Shown here one piece after another: positions 21,156 to 33,546 of a stretch of DNA of 64,000 bases; position 1 is the first letter of the stretch, and each line of letters begins with the position of its first letter. The DNA comes from Thermothelomyces thermophilus ATCC 42464 (Eukaryota; Ascomycota; Sordariomycetes; Sordariales; Chaetomiaceae): the NCBI RefSeq assembly GCF_000226095.1, contig NC_016476.1:3720001-3784000 (forward strand), in the 5' to 3' direction. The notes under the pieces are model-generated. The model saw only the letters and a program-made list of their open reading frames with translations, searched no databases and was not told the DNA's origin. The translations under genes were made by a program, and so were the position numbers.

Positions 21156-21571
21156 TATGACAAACCTAACTCAGACTTCTTCTAAAAGGGTTTAGACGAA
21201 GGTAGAGTGAGCAGAGCCAGCAAGCAGGTCGTCTAAGGGATTCGGTAAAGCCAAAGGGTTTATAACAACACTTTAGTTGTCTCCTTACAATGTTAGGGTA
21301 CTATGAGTTGTAATTGCTATCACTGGTGAACTCCCAGAGTTCGCCAGAACGAGTGACTATATATAATTTCCTTCCCCCTAGTCTTCTTCTAGATCTTTAG
21401 ATCATTACCATGATCTAATGATCTAATATACTAGATTATGTTGGCGTCCTAATGATCTATCTAGGATCATTCCTTAGTCCTGATGATCCGTTCCTAATTA
21501 GCCATATATCTATTGCCTGTGATTGGTTCTACGTGCCCTGCCAGGTTGCCTTATACGGCCAAATCGTAACA
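21156..21571 (-). repeat. 3' LTR of element D (416 bp, U3 type II)
   Basis: On the plus strand it runs from TATGACAAACC to AAATCGTAACA. U3 (about 21380-21540) contains an array of GATC-centred motifs, mainly ATGATC and GGATCAT in both orientations. The R 11-mer (TTGCTATCACT as written on plus, 21314-21324) matches D's own priming site at 28717-28727. Confidence 0.92.
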
Positions 21572-21689
21572 CGATGCCCCTCCTCTAGGTCTTTCGTCCT
21601 CAAAAGACCTAGGTTCGTTTTAAATAGCGCTAACATCCTACGTTTATGAGTAGTTGCGTTTCTAGCTTTTCCCTTCTCTTCTTTCCTTC

Positions 21690-22330
21690 GCAATGTCACT
21701 AAAATGGCTGACTGTGTGAAGAAGAGGTCGAAATCTCGTAATTTCTATCCGAAGTCCATCCGGCGCTTCGAGCTAATTTAATCGATTCTCCGTGTGCCTA
21801 CCCTCATACAACGTCCGTGTTCTTTCTACGAGTCTCGTAAGTTGTCTTGCGAGGTGTCGGCTTCTGATTCTTCTCGCTATCTCGAATGCGTTCGTCGCGG
21901 CCAGTCTTAATGCGATATATTTGGGATTTCGGTTCAGTAACTTAATCAAATCGTTTTATAGTATAATAAGCTTGAGGCTAAGATGGAAAAGGCTAAGGCT
22001 AAGTTGGTGGCATCTATGGCGAAGGTTAACCGTTTATGCCTCCAAAAGCAAATGTGGTTCGAGAAAATGACGCAGGCTATCGCTCGGGGTATCGATAGTG
22101 TAGAGGAGTTAGAGCGAGTGGAGCGTGAGGAGGCTGAAGCGGCGGCAGCAGCGGAGGCTTCTAGGGTTACTACATCTTCTTCGACCCTATCTCACCTGTC
22201 CGCCGATTTCGGATAGCTTTGGGATACCGTATATCCTAAAGTTCCTTTAGATCCGTCCTTGCTAGCCGATTTCGGGTTAGTCTCTGGTTCATTGCTTTCG
22301 GTCGATTAAGGTTCCTCTAGTAGAACTGCT
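21690..22330 (+). pseudogene. Diverged antisense Cys-rich/coiled-coil module of element D (fossil)
   Basis: The plus strand here is antisense to element D. It encodes remnants of a Cys-rich segment (around ECVRRGQS) followed by a charged coiled coil (QKQMWFEKMTQAIARG, then DSVEELERVER). The order and the end of the helix match the antisense module of C, while the rest of the sequence differs greatly, far more than pol does. It is broken in a few places. Confidence 0.65.
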
Positions 22331-25300
22331 AAAGTTTCTTAGGGCAATTTAGGTTCTTGATAGGTTCCTATAAGTTATCTTCTAGTCTAAAATCAAGCTA
22401 TTTAACTAGATATTGTAGTTCTCTGTTGACGATATATAAATCTAGAATTTCTTCGACGTCCTATTCTTCCTCTTCGTCCTTTGCTTCGGTGTTTATAGCA
22501 ATCTTGGCGTCCTTTGGCGCTAGTTCCAAGAGTAAAATATAAAAAATATCTGTCCGTAGTTATATAGATAACGGTAACGATAGTCGATAGTTAGATATTA
22601 AGATTCGCTCTTTAATAACAAATAGTCCTAATTTTTTAAAGTCTAGCTTCTTGCTTAGTCGTTTGGTTCGTAGGTATCGTGAGATTAGGTAAACTTTATC
22701 TCCCCTCTCTAGGCGAGGTCCTTCGAGCCTGTATTTGTCGTAGTAGTTCTTTATCCTGGCTTTGACAAACTCGAGTTCCTTTTTAAGCTTTTTATATAGT
22801 ATATACATTTGTTCTACTTTAACTACTACTCTTAGTACTATGATCTCTAGTCCTTATCTAAGGTCTGCTTTATATCTATAGTTTGCGAAGAATGGTATAA
22901 CCTTGGTCGTTTCCGTTGGTGTCGTGTTATAAGCGAGTTATACTATTAGCAACAGTATGACCTAGTCGTTTTACTAATAGTTAACATAAGAACGGAGATA
23001 CTATTTGACGACTTAGTTTAGTCGCTCTATTTGTCTGTCGGTCTGCGGGTGATATGCCATTAATAGCTTGCTATTAACGCCTAATTGTCGTATTAACGCT
23101 TACTAGAACTTTGATACGAATTTAGTGTCTCTGTCGGTGATCTATTCTTGTGGCTAAGTATATACTAATGTAACTTGCCGATAGATCATATCTACTAGCT
23201 GTTTAGCTATCTAGGATTCCTTATAGGGGAAGAAGTATGCCTATTTAGTCAGGCGATCTACTATAGTAAGGATGCTATCGTAGATTACTCCTATAGCTAT
23301 GTCCTTAGATTCTAGCAGCTTTATAATGAAGTCTATTGTAACCAAACTCTATAGTTTATCAGGTATTAGTAGTGGCTAAAGTAGCCTATACAGCTTATAT
23401 TATACTGTTTTGCTTCGATTACAGATGTCGTAGCTTCGTATGACTTCCTTAACTCGTGCCATTAACTATAGAAAGTCGTAGTGTTTCTTAACTTGTACGA
23501 CAGTTTTCGTAACTCCTTTATGTCCTCCGAGTTTTGACTCGTAGAGTTCTTGAATCATTCGCAGCTATTGATCTTTGTCGTAGATATACGCTTTACCTTG
23601 GTACCAGAGTTTCCTATCTCTTTCTTTAACTCCGTTAGGTACCGGTAGTCCGGGTGCCGTTTAATATTATGTCTCGTTAGTCCTTTCTTCCCAAAAGATT
23701 ACGTAATACTCTAGGAACAAGTCAAGTAGATCATCTTCTATAGGTACCTACGTTTCGTAATATAGCGTCCTATCTATTTATTCCTTAAATAACGGTAGTA
23801 TTATTTCTGTCTGTTCTTCCGTATGACCCGTTTGTCGGCTTAAGATGTCTGCTTGTACGTTTTCCTTGCCCTTCTTGTAGCAGATCTCGAAGTTAAATTC
23901 TGCAAGGAATTCTACCTATTGTATTTGTCGTCTGTTAAGCTCCTTTGTCGTTATAAAGTATTGTAAGTTCTTGTAATCCGTATATACTTATATTAGTTCG
24001 ATCGTACCGCTAAGGTATAATCGCTATTCCTTAAAAGCTTCGATAATCGCAAGTAGTTCCTTATTATAGATTAGATAATTAAGACATAGTCTATCGAGCT
24101 TTTTTGAAAAGAAGGCTACAAGATATAGCTTTCCTTGTCTGTCTCGTTATCCTAATTGTCCTCCGATGGCGTAGTCTAAAGCGTCCGTTTCTACCTCAAA
24201 TGGTTTCTTAGGATCTAGTAGTACTAGTACTAGGTCTTTAGTAATGGCGTCGCGGATCTATATAAATGCTTACTCGTATTATCCTTCCCATTAGAATATA
24301 GCATTCTTCTTGGTAAGTTTATATAAAGGTTATACGATCGCTCTAAAGTTCCTAATGAACATTTGGTAGAAGTTTGCAAATCTGATAAAGCTTCGTACTT
24401 CCGTAACTGTCGTTAGTCGTGGCTAATTCTTAATAGCTTTAACCTTTAAAGGTTCCATCCGAATTTGTCCTAGGGATATTTCGTACCCTAAAAAGACTAT
24501 CTTCCTAATATAGAATTCGCTCTTTTCCTTATTAACTGATAGCTTGTACGCGTATAGCGTGTCTAGCACTACTCTTATATACTTCCGGTGTTCGTCTATC
24601 GTCTTAGAGAAGATAAGTATATCGTTAAGATAACATACCGCAAATTTGTCGAGAAAGGGTTAGATAGCTTGATCAATCAGGGCTTAGAACGTTACCAGCG
24701 CGTTTATAAGTCCGAATGGCATGACAAGGTACTTATAGTGGCTATAGGGTGTCCTAAAGGCCGTTTTCCACTCGTCGCCTTCTTTAATCTATATATAGTT
24801 ATAGGCCAATAGCAAGTCAAGACGCGTAAAATATTAGGCTCCTGCTAACTAATCTTAGAGCCGTAAGATTAGTAGTAATAGGTATCGGTTTTTTATAGTC
24901 TATTCGTTAAGTTGCCGATAGTCAATATATAACTATAGCTTTCTATCTTTCTTTAGCACAAACAGGATTAGGTAGCCTACTAGTAATGTCGACAGGCAGA
25001 TATATCTTCTTCGAAGGTTCTCTTCCAAATATCGCTTAAGTTCTTTGTTTTACGTTTAGCTTGTATAGTAAATCTTAAAGAACTTTAGTCATGCTCCTTC
25101 CCTAAGCTTGATCTCGTGATCCTATAGGCCATATTCCGGTAATCCTTCTAGATATTTCGGTTCGAATGCTAGGTGTCCTTCGTATTCCTTTGGTACTTCC
25201 CTAGTCTTGTCTCGTCTCTTGGTTTTCTAATAGTATACGAACTTAGTTCCGTCTATAGCGATGCTAGCGATTTCTCCTGTCTCGACCTACTACTCCAATT

Positions 25301-26384
25301 ATAGTGTTCTGTATTTATTAATAGAGAGAACAGCTATCGGCGGTTTAGCTTGTTCCTCCTGTCGTAGCGTCAGTGTCGTTTTACCGCTTCTTCTAGAGTC
25401 TGTAGTAATCTGTCTGCTACTGTTTGTCTCTTGTGGTAGATCCGTGGGATATGCCTTCCCCTGAGCATTATCCTCTTGTGATCCTTGCGTGCTCCCTATC
25501 TTGCTAGTCGAATACGACTCTATTTAGGGTCACAGGTAGCTACCATTCTTCTAGCTAATGTCCGGGTTATAATCTTTATACTATAGTAACCCTAGTATTA
25601 TATCTTTGTCATTGCCTATATTTACGATACTAAATACGACTACTATAGTCTTTCCTGCCATAGTAATATCGATTGGTTTAGTCTCCCTATATACCTATTA
25701 TGTCGGAAATGGTCCTTTGACTATGCCATACTTCTGCTTCATTCTCTAGGGTATCTATAGCTAATTTATAAGCGTTAGCAAGATCAGGTTCATCTCTACT
25801 CCACTGTCTACTAGTACAAGCATTTCGTGCTATTTCTATTATGCTATTATCTATAGTCGCTTATCGTGCTATCGTCATCTAAAGATTACGGCGATTTCCT
25901 ATATTTCTACTAAGAGGTCTCGATATAGTGGTCTCTTGCGGCAGTTCCTCCTATACTACACTACTACTCGTCGCTATACGGGCGTTAATGGTTTTCAGGC
26001 CCCTCGAAGGGCCCTAACCCGTTTCCTAGGTCAGTACTAACCTCTTTAGTTATTTAGCTAATAGTAGCTTTGTCGATTGTACTCATCTCTATAAGCTATT
26101 AGGTACTTATAGTTTCTTACCATTAGGTCTATTCTGCTTTCTATCATACGTGCCATAGCTTTATCTAAAGCTCCTAAATTTGTAACTTCTTTTCGTCCGC
26201 GTAGTAGAGGTAATCATTACTCTAGCATAAGTTCTATATGTCTCGTCCTATTCTGTAGTGCCTAGGCCAAGCTTGTTTTAGAACTATCGTAATGCTTTCT
26301 AGACTCCGGTCTTCAATCTTCCAGAGCAATTCGGCTGCTCTATTTCCTGTATCGTAGACCTACTCCACCGGGCATAAGCTTCTG

Positions 26385-26835
26385 TGTCACGAGCCAACCA
26401 TATACCGCGACCCGGTGGGGTGCAGCAGGCTGAATGAGCCACCAATCAAGAAGGGCACGAAGCGAGGCTGACACGGATCGCTAGGGAGCGCAGGCTATCA
26501 CGGGCGAACAATCGCCAAAAGGGGAAAGATAGCAGAGGATAGCTAGCTACCAAAGGCGATCCAAGGACAGGATCGAAGAAGGCCATAAGCGATCAGGAGG
26601 AGTATATATACATGTAAATAGTCACTCGTTATAGTGGACTCTGGGAGTTCACCAGTGGTAACAATCACAATCACAGTACTCATACCAAGCATTGCTGATT
26701 ACTGTGAGAGACAACTCTAGTGTTGTTGTGAACCCTTTGGCTTTACCGAATCCCTCAGACGACCCGCCTGCTCGTCACGCTCAGCCCGCCTCCGTCTGGA
26801 CCCTTTCAGAAGAAGTCTGAGTTGGGTTCGTCATA
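26385..26835 (+). repeat. Solo LTR (451 bp, U3 type III) inside element D
   Basis: TGTCACGAGCC...TTCGTCATA, with TTCTG on both sides (26380-26384 and 26836-26840). R-U5 matches the other LTRs of the family, while the first ~230 bp match neither U3 type I nor type II. It has a CCAATCA box and TATATATA. It shows little RIP change, so the parent entered after most of D's decay. A solo LTR is the usual product of recombination between the two LTRs of an element. Confidence 0.95.
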
Positions 26836-28729
26836 TTCTGTCCTCATTTCCTTGTCGGGTCGGCTAGTAGTTATTCTCGAATTTGTCGCGGAAGTAGTAT
26901 TAGCATTTGTATACCATATATTAGAACCAGGGCACTTACGTATGTGCCTTGTGTTGAGGGTACAATCGCGTGGCGTCGCCTAGGAGGTATTGGAATTCTC
27001 TCCCGAATCCTTCCCACTGTATGTAGACTGTAGGTACTCTAATGCTAAGGTAGGAGTGTTTCTTCTAGTAGCTTTCCTACGTATGCTTGTCTTTTCCGCG
27101 GTTTACGCGCATAAACTAGTATTCCGGGTTCCGTATATCATTGCTAAGTTATTAGTCGTCAAGGTACTTAGCATAGCTATTAGGCCTATCATATGTCATA
27201 GGTTGCCTTCCTTTAATGGTTTCTACAATACGTTAGAGTTCCCTCGTCTTGTTCCTTATTTTATTGCTCTGCTAGACGAGTCGAATCAAGCGTCCATCTT
27301 GTTTATATAGTTCCATATTAAGCCGGAAAACTTTATTACGGTACTATTTAATTCGTTCCTAGAGGAATAGAACGTTAGGTCCGAGTCTTTCGGTTCCTTA
27401 AGTGTTAGTTGTCTACGATCTATCCCGCCTCTATATAACCGTAAAACCCTACTATCTCAAGGCTAGGAGAATCGAAATTGGTGGTACGTACTCTCCGGCC
27501 GTATCCTATTCGGCAAGACCTGTTTCTAGGTCTATAGCAACTAGTTCAGAGTATAGTACTTGTCTGTCTTCTCTATTACTATTATATTCGAAACTATCCG
27601 TGTCGTTATCCTTGTCTTTATAGCTTATAGCTACTACTTTAGTAACATTCTTAGTAGTTTCGTCGATGTCCGTGATTTCTTTTCTAGGGACTAGCTTCTA
27701 CTCTTTCTTTAGGCTTCGACATTCTTACTTGTAGTGCCCTTTCTTTCTATAGTTATAGTAGGTAATATTAGACTTATCTTTAGTCGTCTTCTTCTAGTCC
27801 TACTTCTATGCTACGTCTATATCTATAGCTCTAGGGTACGTCCTATACAAGGTACTGGCGTACGTTTATTTTTTCTTATCGTTAGCCTTAACTATAGTTC
27901 CATTTGTTTAACCTCGTTTCTACTACTCTCGTATATAGAGCCGATTATCAATTCTAATGGCCTATACGATATATTTATCTAAAGTCTTAGGTCGATCGTA
28001 CTTATATAGCTTGTCTTTAACCTTTTCCTTTAGGCTGTTATAGAACAATTACATCAATACCTTATCGTTAAGTTAGGACTTAAACATGTCCTATCTAAAC
28101 TATATAGCATAGGAGGCTACTAACTTGGTCTGTCGGAGATTAGCGAGCCTTTCTTATATATAGATTTTCTCGTCTTTATCGCTAAAAACCTTCTAAAGCT
28201 CTTCTTCGAAGCGGTCATAAGATCGGAAGACTGCCTATATAAACATGTCTCGGTCGTCTTCGTCTTCCTTAGTAAGATAGTCGTTCTACGTAGGCTCGAA
28301 CCATCTAAGTGCCTTGCCCTCTAGTCTCGTAGCTATATAAAGGACTTTGGCTTTTTTGTCCGGAAACTTGTCATTATTAAGCTAGAAGTAGGATCGGAGG
28401 TTTGTTAGGAATCCTACAAGATCCTCCTTAGTTCCTCTATATTTGCTAGGTAGTTCAATCTTGATACGGCTCGCTTTGACGGTCTCAAGCGTCTCGATTT
28501 TGGCGTAGGCCTCGTTAATCAATTTCTACAAGTACTTTTCGCCGTTCTCGAGTTCCTTGATTCGAGCTTAGGTAGCCTTGTCTCTCTAGTCTAACTCCTA
28601 GATCCGCTACTAGAGTTAACTAAGCTAGGCAAGCAGTTATTCGGCCGTAACGTCGGTAGCTATGTCAATGTCGAGGTCGAAGTTACCTCCGTTCTAAACC
28701 ATAATAGAACAAAGGGAGTGATAGCAACG

Positions 28730-29145
28730 TGTGACGAACCTAACTTAGACTTCTTCTGAAAGGGTTTAGACGAAGGTAGAGTAAGCAGAGCTAGTAAGTA
28801 GGTCGTCTAAGGGATTTGGTGAAGCTAAAGGGTTTATAATAACACTTTAGTTATCTCCTTATAATGTTAGGGTACTATAAGTTGTAATTACTATTACTGG
28901 TGAACTCCTAGAGTTCGCTAGAACGAGTGACTATATATAATTTCCTTCCCCCTAGTCTTCTTCTAGATCTTTGGATCATTACTATAATCTAATGATCTAA
29001 CATACTGGATCATGTTGGCGTCCTAATGATCCATCTAGGATCATTCCTCAGTCCTGATGATCCGTTCCTAATTGGCCATGTATCCGTTGCCTGTGATTGG
29101 TTCTGCGTGCCCCGCCAGGTTGCCTTATACGGCCAAATCGTAATA
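28730..29145 (-). repeat. 5' LTR of element D (416 bp)
   Basis: Starts TGTGACGAACC on plus, right after the priming site, and ends with AAATCGTAATA at the TAATA duplication. Same length as the 3' LTR, with RIP-type differences between the two. Confidence 0.92.
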
Positions 29146-29950
29146 TAATATTACTCCTTCTTAGGTAATAACTCGAACTCCTTATTAGAGGAGTTACCCT
29201 TAATAGTAAATCTACTAAAGGAAGTGTTTTAGTTCTTATACTATAAGTAAAAGACTAGTTAGGGTCCTATATAAATATAGGGCGACTATAGTCAAAATAG
29301 TAAAGGGAAAAACTTATATAATAGTCCTTATTCTTATTACTACTAGGATAATAACTATTACTACTATTACTAAGCAAGCTAACTATAGTTAACATCCTAA
29401 ATAAATGTAAAAGAAAAAAAAAGTCTTATAAGCATAATATAGGCATAGGTAGTAAGAAAAATACGATACAAAGGGAGGGCAGTTAGGAAGCAGGTAGAGG
29501 GAGCATCGGTTAAAAAGAAGGAAGAAGTAGGAGGAGGAGGGAGAGAGAGGGGGTATTTATACCTATTTAGAGGTAGGGCCGGGAGGGCGTAGGCAGAACT
29601 TAAAACAAAGACTAGGCCCTATACATGACTCACCAGCACGTGTAAGTCTTGTTACTACGGTGACACAGGGCAGGTCTACCCGGCAACCGACCCGGGAAGG
29701 AGGGGGGTATATCACGGGCCCAGGCTTTACCCAGGCTAAATAATGCCAGGCTTTGCCCGGCAACGGACCGGACCTACCCGGCAACAGACCGGACCTACCC
29801 GACCTACCTAAGCGTGTATAATTGGTTCGCGAGACGTTTGTAGGTCGTTTGTAGGGCGTGTGGTTAGGGCCCGCTTAGGACCTAACCTGGAGCCTAACTA
29901 GGCCCTACCTAGGTTATATACGTATATACTAAAAAGGCGCTCCTCTATAT
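29146..29950. repeat. AT-shifted repeat flank with a GC-rich island and 21-bp tandem copies
   Basis: RIP-like sequence from 29146, then a GC-rich island (about 29570-29810) without RIP change. The island holds two and a half copies of a 21-bp unit beginning CGGCAAC (29758-29808), plus earlier partial relatives (CCCGGCAACCGACC near 29678). A TATA-like stretch and CT-rich run follow at 29930-29980. No gene was seen. It could be a remnant of another LTR or a MITE. Confidence 0.45.
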
Positions 29951-31260
29951 AACTCTTGTATTCTTCCTCTTTTTCCTCCTTAAGGTAGTCGAATAGAATA
30001 TTATACGCTTATCTGTAGTTGCTATAAGGCTAGTATATTATAAATATTATTAATTGTAATCTTCTTATAGGTAATTCCTAGCTAATTTGTCTATTGGATA
30101 TACTACCTATATAAGTAATTATTATTGACTTTATAGTAGTATTACCGTTAGTTCTATTAGCTGGAACGCTATAGTATTTAAACGGGTATGATAAGTTTAA
30201 TTTGCTAATGATTATATTTTATAAATTATCTAAATAAATACTTCTTATACCTAGCTACTCTAACTATACTACTATAGACTAGGGCTATATATTAATATAA
30301 CAATTGCTCTTATCTAATTAGAGAGTGCTAACTACTATTATATTTAACTATAACCGTAAATTTATATTAGAGCTATAGACTAGTATATAGAAAGCGTTAG
30401 GTATAAAGCTATTAATAACTACTATATATTACCTATAGGGAGACGGTCTCGTAAAGCAAAAGAACCAGATAGTAGAAATCGCTCTACGCTTCTTTATCTA
30501 TAAGAAACCTAATGACAATTAGACTACAATACTTCTATAGCTTTAGTAGCATTTAAATAGCATATACGTTGCCTCTATTAGCGTGTCTCCTTATAAGCTA
30601 CTATATAGTTTCAAACTAGCTAGGCCATTAGAAGCGCTAACAGCGCTATCATTAAAAACGGTATAAGATATCCTAGTTCTATATAAATATCTATATTAAG
30701 ACGCCTAGATAATAATAGACTTTGTAGCAGCCTATATTAAACGTAGATACGACGCTAGCTACCGTGACATCGAATTTAAGCTAGGCAACCGAGTATATTT
30801 ATACCTCTATTATAGTTACTACTTACCTAGACAGCTATCGTATGAACTATCCTAGCAACGTATAGATCCTTTTAAAGTTATTAAATACATTAGCTACCTA
30901 ATATATTATCTTTAACTACTACCAAATATAGATATCTACCTAGTAATATCTATAGTATAGCTATTACCTACTCTTCCTAGAACTAACCTATATAACTATA
31001 CTATATTATCTCTTAACCCTATTAAGGACAGCTATACTAATAGCAGCTTAAAATCTAGAGACAAATACAAACTCGAATATATCTAGAACTATAAGTTTAT
31101 ATATAGTAAGTATAAGTATCTAGTTAAATAGAAAGGACTTAGCTATAAATATAACGTCTAGAAGACCAACTTCTAACCATACTATATATATAAGTTAGTT
31201 AACAAACACTAAGTATATCAAGGAAGTCAACCTATAGCAGCTTAAGCAATATAAGGTAAA
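29950..31260 (+). mobile_element. Fragment of another Gypsy chromovirus (integrase to chromodomain), heavily degraded
   Basis: On the plus strand, disconnected traces of an integrase core (around 30260-30480), the linker typical of Gypsy integrases (around 30780-30960) and a chromodomain-like stretch (around 31060-31200) appear in one broad order. It does not align with elements A-D, so it is a different lineage. It is broken very many times and strongly AT-shifted, so it is old. No LTRs were identified. Confidence 0.6.
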
Positions 31261-33376
31261 TACCTATATAGATACCCTTATAAGAAGGCATCGTCAAACA
31301 AGAGGGACCCGATTCTAGTCCTAAGCCTAGCTATAGGTAGCCAAGAGGAAGACATATAGGACACTATAATAGTAAGATAATACTACTACTTTCTGTTATA
31401 ATAGTGCTATAGAAAGAAGGCACGTTTAAGAGCTATTTAGAGCTATAGTATAGGCACTACGTTTTTCCTTCTAGGCAGGGGACTTGATGTAGTACGTTGT
31501 CTATAGACGCGTCCATCATATAAGGTTAGATAAGATAGGACCTGTGGATTTGGCAAACGGGCTGGCAAACGGAGGGTTCTTTGTTCCTAATCCTCTACTT
31601 ATACCAGAGCCATAGGGCCAGTAAACGTAGGAAGAAGACATCGCACTTTTGAACTATTTACAACTTACCAACTTTTTTCCATCAATTGGAACCATCTTCC
31701 ATCAATTGGAACCATCTTCTATCACCCCATCACCTTGTTGCGCCAGATAGGAGCATTCTGACGTGTTCGGCGAGCAAGGCAAAGTCAAGAAGGTAGCAGC
31801 GCCACCAGCACACACCCTCCTTCACCTTAACCACCTTCCCGGGATCTCTCTCTTACCATGCCCCTAGCAGTAACAAAAATACCAAATGCTTTCCATGTCT
31901 GCAGGCAGCTTGCCGTGCTCACGAGGTCGGCGGCAGCGGTGGCAGCGGCGGACACTGCCACACAGATGTGCGCACTTGCATACTTTGGTCTTTTCCGCGG
32001 TCCGGAGCGGCACGCGTCCGGGAGAGGGCAGGGGGTTGAGGAGATGCATAGGCGAGCCTCTGATTTTGACCGTCTGAGCGGCCTGGCGTAGATACTCTCG
32101 GAACGATGTTTTGCCTTGTTCACCGTAGTGATGCGTGTTGCGAGTTTACCCTTCTTGAGCTCCGGAGAGAGTGTCTCTTTGTCAGCACAACAGCGGTAGC
32201 GAGATAGATGAAGAACCAGAAGGGGGGAGAAAAAGGAGAAGACATATACATCCTCGAACAGTGGGCCTGTAAATGGGAAATTGCTCAGGTACTTTACCTA
32301 GAAACCGGGTTCGTTAATGAACAAATAACATGTTTATCGGTTTGTTGCAACCTATTCTCCATGCTATGGAGAACAGGCAATCAATTGGTAATATCCGGGT
32401 TCCAGCTTGGAGCTCAAAGATGCATATTGCTTCCCACCCCCATCCCCCCTTCCCCCCTCAAGTTGCTGGAGCAATGTAGCACCGCCATACCACTTCGATG
32501 GGTTGGGACGGGCGCTTGCTGTGGCGAGAGAGCTTAGACATGACGGCTCTGTTGAAGCTGACAATGACAGGCTAAGGCAAGGGGGAGCTCATGCCCGTTG
32601 CCTGTTGCCGGCGAACGAGAGCGGGGACCGCAGGATTACGTTGCGCGGGCACATGCCAAGCACGGCAGGGGGGAATAAACCTGCTGATGAGGGTGTGCCG
32701 GCAGTAGAGTGAAGAAAACCAGAAACAATGGTCGCCCTTCTACTTCAGATTTCCTGGTTTTGGCTTGTCTTACCATTGTTGAGACCTTGGTGGCTATCAA
32801 GAGAGTACAGAGCTAATTATTTAGTAGAGTTCTAGTTCCAATCAAGATATGTCATAAATACATCCACGCTGTCTAGGGATAGAAAATATTATCACGTTTG
32901 CTTTAAGCTGACAACTCCTGGTCAAGATTCCCACTTGATGAAACCGGAGCCATATTACATAGTGAAAAAATCCCGGCGCCAATGGCAGGCGAACTGCTCG
33001 ACTAGAGCCAACTATGAAGCTGAGCATGTAAATCTTCACCCACCGCACATCAAACTCCGTTAGGACTGCAAAAGGAATGTAATTTAGTGATCAATCTCAT
33101 ACTCGAGAGGGTCATGACAAAAGAGGTCTAATTAGTAGGTCGCAATTTCATATACATCAGCGATCCTTCCAAGGAACTACTAAGGGTCAGGCTCCGAAGT
33201 CACTCTTTTTCCGTGCCCTAAGTAATACGCCCGCGCTTAGCCTAATAATTGACACTTCTAAACTTATTAATATATTTATATATACTAATAAAGGAGCTTC
33301 TATGCTCTAGTACTGTTACAGGATTGAGGTCTTCGGAGGCCAGGTTTGGCCGATCCACCGTTACGGTTGACGATCC

Positions 33377-33546
33377 GGGGCTCAGCATGTATTTAGAGAG
33401 CTTCTACCAGTGCCTCCGGCACTTGACATTAATCAACAACTATCATCACCACTTCTGAGGACCATACGAGAGTTCCAGAAGTTCTTACCACAGCGGTATG
33501 AGCGCCGTGGTTGTCCCGATTGCAGCACACCCTGCCGTGCTGTAGC
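33377..33546 (-). repeat. 170-bp dispersed hairpin repeat, copy 1
   Basis: The reverse complement aligns along its length with copy 2 at 40724-40893. Both copies hold two conserved inverted repeats: AGTGCC-GGA-GGCACT, and a CCAC...GGCG/CGCC...GTGG stem around the words CCACAGCG and CGCCGTGG. Both also share CTAAATACATG near one end. No coding capacity, and no target duplication was found by eye. Probably a small non-autonomous element; a structured RNA is the alternative. Confidence 0.6.

Larger units (their letters stand above)
21156..29145 (-). mobile_element. Element D: old, RIP-degraded Gypsy chromovirus with a solo LTR inserted
   Basis: Two 416-bp LTRs in minus orientation (3' LTR at 21156-21571, 5' LTR at 28730-29145) are flanked by a perfect TAATA duplication (21151-21155 and 29146-29150). 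Between them, on the minus strand, runs a body homologous to gag and pol of elements A and C. It is AT-shifted and broken throughout, with many dozens of breaks. A diverged antisense module lies at about 21690-22330. The U3 is the GATC-rich type II, related to that of A. A solo LTR of a third U3 type interrupts it at 26385-26835. Subtracting that insertion (451 bp plus one duplication) leaves about 7.5 kb, the family size. Confidence 0.93.
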
